Positions 1 to 8,658 of a DNA stretch of 39,497 nt are shown one piece after another (positions within the stretch are counted from its first letter, which is position 1; each line of letters starts with the position of its first letter). Source of the DNA: Gallionella sp. (GTDB lineage: Bacteria; Pseudomonadota; Gammaproteobacteria; Burkholderiales; Gallionellaceae). Both the position numbers and the translations under genes were made by a program. The notes beneath the pieces were generated by a model. The model was not told where the DNA came from. It saw only the letters and a list, made by a program, of their open reading frames with translations, and made no database searches. The DNA lies in assembly GCA_013043965.1 (NCBI GenBank), contig JABEVF010000062.1:1-39497 (forward strand), written 5' to 3'.

Positions 1-853
1 AAATATGCGGTTTGGGTTCGCTCAAATAACAGCCCAAGAAATTCGCGATGTCTTCTCGATCCCAGCGTATCTGTTTGATGGCCTGCGCGACCTGATCCAG
101 CATTGCCGGGCTGATCTCGGACGGGTGGCGTTGCGTTGCCAGGCCGGGGTCGGCATACATGCCTGCTACATTGATGCGGTCTTGCAGATACACTAGGAAC
201 TGTTCCGCCAGTTCCTGATAGGACGGGGTGCGGAAGCCTATCGAATAAGTCATGCAATCATCTTCGGCGATGCCGTTGTGCGCGCAATGGGGGGGCAGAT
301 ACAACATGTCACCCGCTTCCAGCGACCATTCCTGCTCCGCTCTGAAATCCTTCAATATGCGCAATGGCGCATCGGCTATCAGGGTGCGGTCGGCCTGGGT
401 GGATATCTGCCAGCGGCGGCGTCCCTTGCCTTGCAACAGGAATACGTCGTATGAGTCGAAATGCGGACCAACACCGCCCCCCTTGGGCGCGTAGCTGACC
501 ATCAGGTCATCCAGTCGTGTATGGGGGATGAAATTGAACCGCTCGAGCAACTCGCCGGCCTTCGCCAAGTGATGGTTGACACCTTGTACCAATACGGTCC
601 ATTTGGCTTTGCCGAAATCGGAAAAATCATCGGGTGTGAAAGGGGCGTGGTGTAGCGCGAACTTGCCCCGGTACTGTGTGACCAGGCGGGATTGGATGTC
701 ATCCGTGCAGGCCAAGGCTATCAGTTGCTGCGGTTCGAGCAGGCCTTTGAAGCCGGGTATCGCCTGGCGTATCAGCAGCGGTTTTTTTTGCCAGTAATCG
801 CGCAGAAATTCTTCCACGCTCAAACCGCCGAGTAGTGTTTGCAGGGTTTTCAT
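1..853 (-). CDS. roxA: JmjC/cupin ribosomal protein oxygenase (YcfD/RoxA-like), 3' end runs off window
   Basis: Own minus-strand translation from ATG at 853: MKTLQTLLGGLSVEEFLRDYWQKKPLLIRQAIPGFKGLLEPQQL...PHFDSYDVFLLQGKGRRRWQIS...LEAGDMLYLPPHCAHNGIAEDDCMTYSIGFRTP. The HxD and downstream H are typical of the family. The frame is absent from the ORF track because it is open at the window edge. Confidence 0.88.
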   Translation of the reverse strand, partial: MKTLQTLLGGLSVEEFLRDYWQKKPLLIRQAIPGFKGLLEPQQLIALACTDDIQSRLVTQYRGKFALHHAPFTPDDFSDFGKAKWTVLVQGVNHHLAKAGELLERFNFIPHTRLDDLMVSYAPKGGGVGPHFDSYDVFLLQGKGRRRWQISTQADRTLIADAPLRILKDFRAEQEWSLEAGDMLYLPPHCAHNGIAEDDCMTYSIGFRTPSYQELAEQFLVYLQDRINVAGMYADPGLATQRHPSEISPAMLDQVAQAIKQIRWDREDIANFLGCYLSEPKPHI

Positions 854-952
854 GGGCCAGATTATAGCCGCGCTATTTTGAGTCTGGCGTGTCGAAAATT
901 TTTATGGGCGATTGCAAAAGCATTTACAATGCCGCACAGGGGGAACTGAACT

Positions 953-1456
953 ATGCAATTCGAACCGTTAGTTGTAGGAATGGAAGCGCCACATTTTGAA
1001 TTGCCAGATGCGGATATGCAGACTTTTGCGCTCACTTCTCAGCATGGCAAGAACAACGTCGTATTGTATTTTTACCCGCGAGACGACACGCCGGGATGCA
1101 CTTTGGAAGCCAACGAGTTTAGCGAACTGGACGCGGACTTCGCCGCGCTTGCAACGATCGTGGTGGGGGTGAGCCGTGATGACTGTTTGAGCCATGCCAC
1201 GTTCCGCGATAAATACGGATTGTCGGTCTTGTTGCTGTCTGATCCCGATGCGCGCGCGTGCAAACGTTATGGCGTGATGTACGAGAAAGAGGTCAGCACC
1301 GAGACCGATCGGGGTGTTGAGGTGCATAAAAAACCGTCTATCAAACGCTCCACTTTTATCATCGATAAACATGGCAAGTTGCGCCATGTCGCATACGGTG
1401 TGCAAGCGCATGGACACGCGCAAGAGATTTTGAATCTACTAAAGGAAATGAAATGA
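953..1456 (+). CDS. bcp: Peroxiredoxin, BCP/PrxQ family
   Basis: VLYFYPRDDTPGCTLEANEFSE peroxidatic Cys motif. The usual CxxxxC resolving Cys is absent; a Cys lies in SRDDCLSHATFRDKYG. Confidence 0.92.
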   Translation: MQFEPLVVGMEAPHFELPDADMQTFALTSQHGKNNVVLYFYPRDDTPGCTLEANEFSELDADFAALATIVVGVSRDDCLSHATFRDKYGLSVLLLSDPDARACKRYGVMYEKEVSTETDRGVEVHKKPSIKRSTFIIDKHGKLRHVAYGVQAHGHAQEILNLLKEMK

Positions 1457-1938
1457 AAATTGTTAAGGACTCGGTTGTCTCGCTGCGATATGAATTGCTG
1501 GATTCGGAGGGGGTGTTGGTCGAAACAGTCGAAGACCCGATCAGTTATTTGCACGGCGGATACGACGGGATTTTTCCATTGGTCGAAGAGGCGTTGCACG
1601 GCAAGGCAGTAGGCGATAAGGTCAGCGTGACTTTGCAGCCGGACGATGCTTTTGGCGAGTATGAGCATGAGATGGTCGAAGTCGAGGCGCGCAGCTCCTT
1701 CCCCAAGGATGTGGCGGTCGGTATGCAGTTCGAAGGCGCGCCTGAAGAAGCCGATGATGAAGATTTCATTCTGTATACCGTAATCGAAATAACCGACGAT
1801 GAAGTGACGGTGGATGGCAACCATCCTCTGGCCGGCAAGACCCTGACCTTCAATTGTGCCGTGACGGGTGTGCGTGCCGCCACCGCGGATGAATTGCAAC
1901 ACGGCCATGTGCATGACGAAGGCGGTCATCTGCACTGA
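1453..1938 (+). CDS. slyD: FKBP-type peptidyl-prolyl isomerase, SlyD-like
   Basis: SlyD-like sequence (HGGYDGIFPLVEEALHGKAVGDKVSVTLQPDDAFGEYEHEMV) with short His-rich tail HGHVHDEGGHLH; start overlaps bcp stop (ATGA). Confidence 0.9.
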   Translation: MKIVKDSVVSLRYELLDSEGVLVETVEDPISYLHGGYDGIFPLVEEALHGKAVGDKVSVTLQPDDAFGEYEHEMVEVEARSSFPKDVAVGMQFEGAPEEADDEDFILYTVIEITDDEVTVDGNHPLAGKTLTFNCAVTGVRAATADELQHGHVHDEGGHLH

Positions 1939-1953
1939 GTTTTGACCTCACAA

Positions 1954-2118
1954 ACCTGCGCTTAGATTGCGTTGTTGCGCGGAACTTGCTTACTCGCCCG
2001 GCTAACGGCATGTAGTTGCGACATAACCTAAAGGTTGGCCTGCTCCGGAATTCGCGTTGCTGGTTTTCTTGGTCACTCTGTTTGGTGCTGCCCGCACTCA
2101 AACCGCCCGCTACGGATT
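1954..2118 (+). repeat. Dispersed intergenic element, copy A
   Basis: Shares an ordered series of motifs with the reverse complement of 35110-35281: AGATTGC..GTTGCGCG..ACTT..CTCGCC..ACGG.ATGT..CGACA..AAGG..TCGCG..GCACTC..CCGC.CGCTACGG. Confidence 0.65.
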
Positions 2119-2151
2119 TTCAAGGTTCGCGGGATCGGGATGAGAACAAAT

Positions 2152-2187
2152 AAAAACTCGAAACCTGATTGTTTCGAGTTTTTATTC
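2152..2187 (+). terminator. Intrinsic terminator hairpin just upstream of panC
   Basis: AAAAACTCGAAAC-CTGATT-GTTTCGAGTTTTT perfect 13-bp stem followed by a T-rich tract. Confidence 0.85.
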
Positions 2188-2200
2188 TTTGGAGTTTTAT

Positions 2201-3034
2201 ATGCAAATAATTGATTCTATTGAGTCTTTACGCGACTTGTTGGTGTCTCAGTCCAGTGTCGCATTGGTTCCGACTATGGGTAATCTGCATGAGGGGCATC
2301 TGGCATTGATGAGTCAAGCCCGCCAGCACGGTAAGCTGGTGGTGGCGAGCATCTTCGTCAATCCTTTGCAGTTCGGACCCAGTGAGGACTTTGACCGTTA
2401 CCCGCGTACCCTGGCGGAGGACTGCAACAAGTTGCAAGGGGTGGCCGATGTGGTGTTTGCGCCGTCCATTAATGATATGTACCCTCAGCGACAAACTGTA
2501 TTTGTCGAGTTGCCCGAGATTGCCAATGAGTTGTGCGGCGCATCTCGCCCGGGACACTTTCGCGGTATGGCGACGGTGGTGCTGAAATTACTCAGCATCG
2601 TCCGGCCGCAGGCTGCCTTCTTCGGTAAAAAAGATTATCAGCAGCTGCATATCATTCGGCAGATGGTTACGCAATTTAACTTGCCGGTGCGCATCGTGGG
2701 CGGCGAGACGGTGCGCGCCGCAGACGGCCTGGCCCTGAGTTCGCGCAACCAGTATTTGAGCGAGGAGGAGCGCCAGGAGGCTCGCCGCTTGAGTTGCATG
2801 CTGCGAGAGATGCGGCTGGAGATGCTCGCTGGCGATCGTTCTGTGGAACGATTGCAGCAAGCAGCTACCGAAGCGCTCGCCAGCAGGGGGTGGTTGGTCG
2901 ATTATGTTTCAGTGCGTGATCAATTGACATTGCAGGCGGCCCAACCATCAGATCGTGAACTGGTGATCCTGGCCGCGGCAACATTGGGCAAGACACGCTT
3001 GCTGGACAACATCGAAGTATATCTGCCCGGATGA
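2201..3034 (+). CDS. panC: Pantoate--beta-alanine ligase
   Basis: VPTMGNLHEGHLALM, VVASIFVNPLQFGPSEDFDRYPRT, FFGKKDYQQL. ATG at 2201 is preceded by GGAG; the track start at 2189 (TTG) is less likely. Confidence 0.95.
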   Translation: MQIIDSIESLRDLLVSQSSVALVPTMGNLHEGHLALMSQARQHGKLVVASIFVNPLQFGPSEDFDRYPRTLAEDCNKLQGVADVVFAPSINDMYPQRQTVFVELPEIANELCGASRPGHFRGMATVVLKLLSIVRPQAAFFGKKDYQQLHIIRQMVTQFNLPVRIVGGETVRAADGLALSSRNQYLSEEERQEARRLSCMLREMRLEMLAGDRSVERLQQAATEALASRGWLVDYVSVRDQLTLQAAQPSDRELVILAAATLGKTRLLDNIEVYLPG

Positions 3035-3075
3035 GTGCTATATAATCCGCGCCCCATTTGAAATGGAGGTCCCTT

Positions 3076-3456
3076 ATGCAAAGAACCATGCTTAAAGCCA
3101 AGTTGCACCGGGTGCATGTCACGCATTCCGAGTTGCACTATGAGGGCTCGTGCGCGATCGACGATGATTTGCTGGATGCCGCCGATATTCATGAGTACCA
3201 GCAAATCGATATTTATAATGTGACGAATGGCGAGCGCTTCACCACTTATGCGATACGCGCGCAGCGCGGCTCCGGTGTGATTTCCGTGAACGGGGCGGCC
3301 GCCCATAAGGCGAACCCGGGGGATATTTTGATTATCGCCACCTACGCCGTGTATACCGAACTGGAGTTGCGAGAATTCCATCCCAAGCTGGTGTATGTGA
3401 ACGAGCATAACCGCATCGTCGCGCAACGTGACGAGATATCTGTGCAAGCAGCTTAG
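3076..3456 (+). CDS. panD: Aspartate 1-decarboxylase
   Basis: [36 protein letters not shown] with the GSC self-processing site; RBS GGAGG upstream of ATG 3076. Confidence 0.95.
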   Translation: MQRTMLKAKLHRVHVTHSELHYEGSCAIDDDLLDAADIHEYQQIDIYNVTNGERFTTYAIRAQRGSGVISVNGAAAHKANPGDILIIATYAVYTELELREFHPKLVYVNEHNRIVAQRDEISVQAA

Positions 3457-3539
3457 CAAGGCGTTTTTCAAATATTGCGCAGCTACAACTCTCCCGGGGG
3501 CTTTCACGCGGGAGCGGATCGAGCGGTGGATATTGTGAG

Positions 3540-3992
3540 TTACCCACCGGAGACGATAGGGATGGATTTGAAGGCGGCGATTGTTTTTTTGGGCGCCTTG
3601 GATAAGTCGGCTAGCGTGTATTGGTCGAGTACGCCCATGAAGGTCGCTTGCGCATTGAATAATACGGATTTCAGGCTGCAGGAGCGGGTGATGACGCATT
3701 GATCCGTCGCGGGGTTGAAGCATTCCAGCAAATCCAGATCGGGTTCGGTAGCGCGCACCACATTCCCGATCAATATCTCTTTGGCGGGATGGGCTAGCCT
3801 GAGTCCGCCATTCCTGCCCCGGGTCGTCAAGATGTATCCCTTAAGCCCCAGGTTGTGCACCACTTTGACGAGATGGTTGCGCGAAATCTTATAGAAATCG
3901 GCGAGGTCGCTGATCGTCACCACTTCGTCTTCCTTGCCGGCTAGATACAGTAGGACTCGTAATGAGTAATCGGTGTATAGGGTCAAGCGCAT
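3540..3992 (-). CDS. nsrR: Rrf2-family transcriptional regulator, NsrR-like
   Basis: MRLTLYTDYSLRVLLYLAGKEDEVVTISDLADFYKISRNHLVKVVHNLGLKGYI...RGRNGGLRLA...ECFNPATDQCVITRSCSL: Rrf2 winged helix plus three Cys as in NsrR. Confidence 0.9.
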   Translation of the reverse strand: MRLTLYTDYSLRVLLYLAGKEDEVVTISDLADFYKISRNHLVKVVHNLGLKGYILTTRGRNGGLRLAHPAKEILIGNVVRATEPDLDLLECFNPATDQCVITRSCSLKSVLFNAQATFMGVLDQYTLADLSKAPKKTIAAFKSIPIVSGG

Positions 3993-4138
3993 TTCTTACC
4001 TTTTCCGGGTTGTACGGCTCTAACAAGCTTTGGTGAGGCGGCTATTCTACTGGGCGGCCGCATCCGGGTGGTCATCTTTCACGTATCGGATACCGCCGAT
4101 CCTCGCAACATTCTCTTACAATTTCTCGAACACAATTC

Positions 4139-4168
4139 TTGACGCGTTTGCCGAAGAACAATTAAGAT
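4139..4168 (+). promoter_or_regulatory. Putative sigma70 promoter of the globin/reductase operon
   Basis: TTGACG (4139-4144) - 18 nt - TAAGAT (4163-4168), ~120 nt upstream of the globin ATG. Confidence 0.5.
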
Positions 4169-4186
4169 GCACTAAGAATGTATCTT
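4164..4186 (+). promoter_or_regulatory. NsrR operator
   Basis: AAGATGCACTAAGAATGTATCTT: inverted half-sites AAGATGCA / TGTATCTT spaced as in the published consensus AAGATGCATTTnAAATGCATCTT; overlaps the predicted -10. Confidence 0.85.
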
Positions 4187-4290
4187 ATTGTTGTGTTGGT
4201 CTAGCGCAGCTTGAATATACATCCTCGGAGTGCGTTTATACAATCACCAGGACTTTCTGGCAGTAGGTCAAATAACTTTAGGAGAAGAAT

Positions 4291-4653
4291 ATGAGTCTGT
4301 TTAACGAAATTGGTGGTGAAGGTGCAGTGGATGCTGCAGTGGATATTTTTTATCGCAAGGTTTTGAAAGATGATCGCATCAAGAGGTTCTTCGATGGTGT
4401 CGATATGAACAAGCAGGCGGCCAAGCAAAAGGCCTTTTTGACCATGGCATTCGGTGGCCCGCACAACTACTCCGGTGCGGATATGAGAAAAGGCCATGCC
4501 CATCTTGTCGCTCAGGGGCTCAACGACTCGCATTTTGATGCGGTGATGGAACACCTTGGCGGCACGCTTGCCGAGCTTAAAGTGCCGGGGCATTTGATCG
4601 CGCAGGCCGCTGCCATTGCGGAAAGCACCAGGCATGACATTTTAGGCAAATAG
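4291..4653 (+). CDS. Truncated haemoglobin, group 1 (TrHbN/GlbN-like)
   Basis: MSLFNEIGGEGAVDAAVDIFYRKVLKDDRIKRFFDGVDMNKQAAKQKAFLTMAFGGPHNYSGADMRKGHAHLV: B10 Tyr, GGP motif, proximal His. RBS AGGAGAAG. Confidence 0.93.
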   Translation: MSLFNEIGGEGAVDAAVDIFYRKVLKDDRIKRFFDGVDMNKQAAKQKAFLTMAFGGPHNYSGADMRKGHAHLVAQGLNDSHFDAVMEHLGGTLAELKVPGHLIAQAAAIAESTRHDILGK

Positions 4654-4665
4654 GTTCAGACACCG

Positions 4666-5619
4666 ATGCCCAAGATTATTTATGGCGGGCAGTCATACGA
4701 GTGCGACGAGGGCTCGGTTCTCGACTGTTTAACTGCCCACGGTGTTGCCGTTCCTTCCTCCTGTCGCTCCGGCGTTTGTCAGACCTGTCTGATGCGCGTG
4801 ACCGAGGGTGAGGTGCCCGAAAAGGCACGGGCAGGGTTGAAACCGACGCTTGCCGCCCAGAATTACTTCCTGGCGTGTTCCTGTTATCCCGAAAAAGACA
4901 TCGAGGTCGCCCTGCCCGAAGCCGGGCTTGGTAGGTTGGAGGCCAAGGTTGCCCGTGTCGAATATCTCAATGCCGATATTCTGGGTATCAGGCTCAAGCC
5001 TTCCCGGACCTTTGAATACAAGGCGGGGCAATTCATCAATCTTTTCAAAGATGAGGCTACGGCGCGCAGCTATTCACTGGCAAGCGTCCCGGCTCTGGAG
5101 GAGGAGCTTTTCCTCAATGTGCGCAAGGTTCCGGGCGGGCTGGTGAGCGGTTGGGCTTTCGCGGATATCAAAGCGGGGGACACGCTGACGATCTCGGAAG
5201 CTTCCGGCGATTGTTTTTATGTTCCGGGGCAACCCGAGCAGAATATCCTCCTGATCGCCACGGGTTCGGGTCTCGCGCCGTTGTATGGCATCATCCGCGA
5301 TGCGTTGTTGAACGAGCATCACGGCAAGCTCAGTCTTTATCATGGTAGCTATAACGCGGATGGGTTTTATCTGGTCGATGAGTTGAGGCGGCTTGCGCAG
5401 GCTCACCCCAACTTCGAATATGTGCCGTGCATATCCGATGGTGAGGCCTCGGTAGGATACGCGTCCGGGATGGTTTTGGATGTTGCCTTGGCTGACAATC
5501 CCGATCTTTCCGGTTGGCGCGTCTTTTTATGCGGCAATCCGAACATGGTCAATGCGGCCAAACAGCAGACGTTCTTTGCGGGCGCGTCCATGCGTGATAT
5601 CTTTGCCGATCCGTTCTAG
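4666..5619 (+). CDS. [2Fe-2S] ferredoxin / FAD / NAD(P)H oxidoreductase
   Basis: N-terminal plant-type ferredoxin (SSCRSGVCQTCLMRV...LACSC), FAD motif RSYSLASVP, nucleotide motif LIATGSGLAPLYGIIRDAL, C-terminal VFLCGNPNMVNAAKQ. Confidence 0.93.
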   Translation: MPKIIYGGQSYECDEGSVLDCLTAHGVAVPSSCRSGVCQTCLMRVTEGEVPEKARAGLKPTLAAQNYFLACSCYPEKDIEVALPEAGLGRLEAKVARVEYLNADILGIRLKPSRTFEYKAGQFINLFKDEATARSYSLASVPALEEELFLNVRKVPGGLVSGWAFADIKAGDTLTISEASGDCFYVPGQPEQNILLIATGSGLAPLYGIIRDALLNEHHGKLSLYHGSYNADGFYLVDELRRLAQAHPNFEYVPCISDGEASVGYASGMVLDVALADNPDLSGWRVFLCGNPNMVNAAKQQTFFAGASMRDIFADPF

Positions 5620-5652
5620 CCGGATGCGCATATAAAACTCTGTGTCATTCTT

Positions 5653-5685
5653 ATGGCGGTTGCCACGGCCACACCGCCATCTTTG
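5653..5685 (+). terminator. Putative terminator downstream of the reductase
   Basis: ATGGCGGT-N12-ACCGCCAT hairpin followed by CTTTGT; weak U-tract. Confidence 0.45.
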
Positions 5686-5804
5686 TCAAGACAAAATCCC
5701 GAGACTTTTGATGCTGTATGTTCAGGTCGATTCGGTTTGTTCCATTGACCATTCGGCTGTTCGCGGGTAGGATTGCGCGCTTTCGTGTTTGGCGGATTGA
5801 TAAC

Positions 5805-6560
5805 GTGCGACGCAAATTGGTTGTCGGAAATTGGAAGATGTACGGTCGTTTGGCGCGTAATCAGGAGTTGCTGCAAGGTGTGCTCGCCGGCGTGCGCGAA
5901 TTGCGCGGTGCGGACTATGCGGTTTGCGTGCCTTACCCCTATCTGGCTCAGGCTCAGTCCTTATTGCAAGGCAGTAACGTGGCATGGGGGGCGCAGAACT
6001 TGAGCCCGAACGAAGAGGGGGCGTTCACCGGTGCGGTCGCTCCCGGGATGTTGACGGATTTCGGTTGCAAATTTGTGATCATCGGGCACTCCGAGCGCCG
6101 TGGCTTGTTCCATGAGAGCAACGAAGTCGCATCGGCCAAATTCGATGCCGCGCAAAAAGCCGGCATGACCCCGATCTTTTGCGTGGGCGAAACTTTGGCG
6201 GAGCGTGAATCGGACATCACGGAGCAAGTGGTCGCGACGCAATTGGACGCGGTGCTGGATCGCGCCGGCGTGCAAGCCTTGTCGAACGCGGTCATCGCGT
6301 ATGAGCCGGTCTGGGCGATCGGCACAGGCAAGACGGCGAGCCCCGAGCAGGCGCAGGCGGTTCACGCTTTCATCCGCCGGCGTGTGGGGGGGCATGACCC
6401 TGAAGTGGCGGAAAAGCTGTGTATACTCTACGGCGGAAGCGTGAAAGCTGCGAATGCCGAGGCGTTGTTTGGTATGGCGGATATCGATGGTGGTCTGATA
6501 GGCGGGGCCTCATTGGTGGCGGAAGAGTTTGTGGCGATCTGTCGCGCGGCACAAAAATAA
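5805..6560 (+). CDS. tpiA: Triosephosphate isomerase
   Basis: RRKLVVGNWKMYGR, VIIGHSERR, AYEPVWAIGTG, YGGSVKAANA. GTG at 5805 gives the canonical N-terminus; the track start at 5718 adds 29 atypical residues. Confidence 0.93.
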   Translation: MRRKLVVGNWKMYGRLARNQELLQGVLAGVRELRGADYAVCVPYPYLAQAQSLLQGSNVAWGAQNLSPNEEGAFTGAVAPGMLTDFGCKFVIIGHSERRGLFHESNEVASAKFDAAQKAGMTPIFCVGETLAERESDITEQVVATQLDAVLDRAGVQALSNAVIAYEPVWAIGTGKTASPEQAQAVHAFIRRRVGGHDPEVAEKLCILYGGSVKAANAEALFGMADIDGGLIGGASLVAEEFVAICRAAQK

Positions 6561-6582
6561 TTTAAAAGTTCTGGGGTGAAGT

Positions 6583-6915
6583 GTGGAAACATTAGTTTGG
6601 ATAGTGCATGTCTTGACCGCCGTGGTGTTGGTCGGCTTGGTGCTGGTTCAGCATGGCAAAGGCGCCGACATGGGGGCTGCGTTCGGTACCGGGTCCGCGG
6701 GTAGTCTGTTCGGTTCCAGCGGCTCGGCGAATTTTTTGAGCCGTAGTACTGCGGTTGCTGCAACCGTGTTCTTTGTGACCAGTCTTTTGTTGACTTACAT
6801 TTATGCCCACCCTGCGCAGCAAAACGGGGTGATGGATAAGGTGAAGGTGTTGGAAAGCAAGTCTGCGCCAGTCGCACCTGCTGATACCTCCAAGTCTAGA
6901 GAAATCCCAAAATAG
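6583..6915 (+). CDS. secG: Preprotein translocase subunit SecG
   Basis: METLVWIVHVLTAVVLVGLVLVQHGKGADMGAAFGTGSAGSLFGSSGSANFLSRSTA; located after tpiA. Confidence 0.95.
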   Translation: METLVWIVHVLTAVVLVGLVLVQHGKGADMGAAFGTGSAGSLFGSSGSANFLSRSTAVAATVFFVTSLLLTYIYAHPAQQNGVMDKVKVLESKSAPVAPADTSKSREIPK

Positions 6916-6922
6916 TAATATC

Positions 6923-7009
<87 letters not shown>

Positions 7010-7095
7010 AAACATAAGCTGATACGTGCGCGTGTCGGTAATTATAAAAAAGTGGCCATGGGTGTCCCAAGGGTCAAGGCAGAGGAGGAAGCTCA

Positions 7096-7452
7096 ATGTT
7101 GGAAAATTATTTTCCGGTGCTGTTGTTTATCTGCGTCGGTTTGGCCGTTGGTGTCGCGCCTTTGGTGCTTGGCAGGTTGCTTGCCCCCAATCGTCCCGAT
7201 AGTGAGAAGTTGTCTCCGTACGAATGTGGTTTTGAGGCGTTCGAGGATGCCCGGATGAAATTCGATGTGCGTTACTACCTGGTCGCCATCCTGTTTATTT
7301 TGTTCGATCTCGAAATCGCGTTTCTTTTCCCCTGGGCCATCGTGCTCAAGGAGATCGGTACGTTCGGTTTTGTCTCCATGATGATATTCTTGGCGATTCT
7401 GGTGGTCGGCTTTATCTATGAATGGATGAAAGGGGCGTTGGAATGGGAGTAG
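7096..7452 (+). CDS. nuoA: NADH-quinone oxidoreductase subunit A
   Basis: [42 protein letters not shown]. Confidence 0.97.
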   Translation: MLENYFPVLLFICVGLAVGVAPLVLGRLLAPNRPDSEKLSPYECGFEAFEDARMKFDVRYYLVAILFILFDLEIAFLFPWAIVLKEIGTFGFVSMMIFLAILVVGFIYEWMKGALEWE

Positions 7453-7919
7453 AAGGCATGCTGGAAAAGGGTGTCGTCACGACGACCCTGGACACCATCA
7501 TCAATTACACCCGCACCGGCTCATTATGGCCGATGACTTTTGGTCTGGCGTGCTGCGCGGTAGAGATGATGCAGGCGGGTGCGGCGCGCTATGACCTGGA
7601 CCGTTTTGGCGTGGTGTTCCGCCCCAGTCCGCGCCAGTCCGATGTGATGATCGTGGCGGGAACCTTGTGCAACAAGATGGCCCCCGCGCTGCGCAAGGTC
7701 TATGACCAGATGGCCGAGCCGCGCTGGGTAATCTCGATGGGCTCCTGTGCGAACGGCGGGGGCTATTATCACTATTCCTACTCGGTGGTGCGCGGTTGCG
7801 ACCGCATCGTGCCGGTCGATGTATATGTGCCCGGTTGCCCCCCGACAGCGGAGGCGCTGCTGTACGGCATCATCCAGCTGCAAAACAAAATCAAACGTAC
7901 CAATACCATTGCGCGCTAG
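7443..7919 (+). CDS. nuoB: NADH-quinone oxidoreductase subunit B
   Basis: [51 protein letters not shown]. Start ATG 7443 overlaps the nuoA end. Confidence 0.97.
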   Translation: MGVEGMLEKGVVTTTLDTIINYTRTGSLWPMTFGLACCAVEMMQAGAARYDLDRFGVVFRPSPRQSDVMIVAGTLCNKMAPALRKVYDQMAEPRWVISMGSCANGGGYYHYSYSVVRGCDRIVPVDVYVPGCPPTAEALLYGIIQLQNKIKRTNTIAR

Positions 7920-7927
7920 GGTGAATT

Positions 7928-8530
7928 ATGGCTGCTGACTTGATCACATTGCGCGACCATTTGTCCGGGTTGTTGGCCGGGAAATTGGTGAGCGTGCAAG
8001 ATAAATTGGATGAGTTGACCGTGGTGGTGAAAGCCGCCGATCTGTTGCCGGTGATGTCTGTGTTGCGCGATGCCGACAAGTTGCGCTTCGAGCAGATGAT
8101 CGATTTGTGCGGTGTGGATTATTCCGAATATGGCGACGGGGCATGGCAGGGCAAACGCTTCGCGGTGGTCTATCATCTCCTGTCCATCACTTACAACCGG
8201 CGGTTGCGCGTCCGCGTGTTTGCCGAAGAAGACGGTTTTCCGGTGTTGCCCACTGTGGTGGATATCTGGTCTTGTGCAAACTGGTACGAGCGCGAAGCGT
8301 TCGACTTGTTCGGTATCGTCTTCACGGGTCATCCCGATCTGCGCCGTTTGCTGACCGACTATGGTTTTGTCGGCAACCCGTTCCGCAAGGACTTCCCCTT
8401 GTCCGGTCATGTCGAGATGAAATATGACCCGGCGCAGCAGCGCGTGGTTTATCAGCCGGTTTCCATCGAACCGCGCGAAGTGACCCCGCGCATCGTACGT
8501 GACGAGTTGTACGGCTCGGTTCGGGGATAG
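7928..8530 (+). CDS. nuoC: NADH-quinone oxidoreductase subunit C
   Basis: [21 protein letters not shown]..., [42 protein letters not shown]. Confidence 0.97.
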   Translation: MAADLITLRDHLSGLLAGKLVSVQDKLDELTVVVKAADLLPVMSVLRDADKLRFEQMIDLCGVDYSEYGDGAWQGKRFAVVYHLLSITYNRRLRVRVFAEEDGFPVLPTVVDIWSCANWYEREAFDLFGIVFTGHPDLRRLLTDYGFVGNPFRKDFPLSGHVEMKYDPAQQRVVYQPVSIEPREVTPRIVRDELYGSVRG

Positions 8531-8534
8531 CGCC

Positions 8535-8654
8535 ATGTCGGGAATCAAGAATGACGCAATGCATTTCAGCTGCGGCATAACGCTGGCCGCGCCAACAGTG
8601 GCATGCACGGGAATTCAGTGTGGGCGCGCGCTACAAATCGTGGGAGGCATCTAA
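8535..8654 (+). CDS. Possible 39-aa ORF between nuoC and nuoD (leader peptide or nuoD start duplication remnant)
   Basis: ATG 4 nt after the nuoC stop, TAA 4 nt before the nuo[43 protein letters not shown]; first 33 nt ~76% identical to the first 33 nt of nuoD. Translation is unproven. Confidence 0.3.
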   Translation: MSGIKNDAMHFSCGITLAAPTVACTGIQCGRALQIVGGI

Positions 8655-8658
8655 CGCT

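Noticed and set aside
3492-3518. CTCCCG...CGGGAG hairpin between convergent panD and nsrR as terminator
   Set aside because: Short stem without a T-tract; possible but not supportable.
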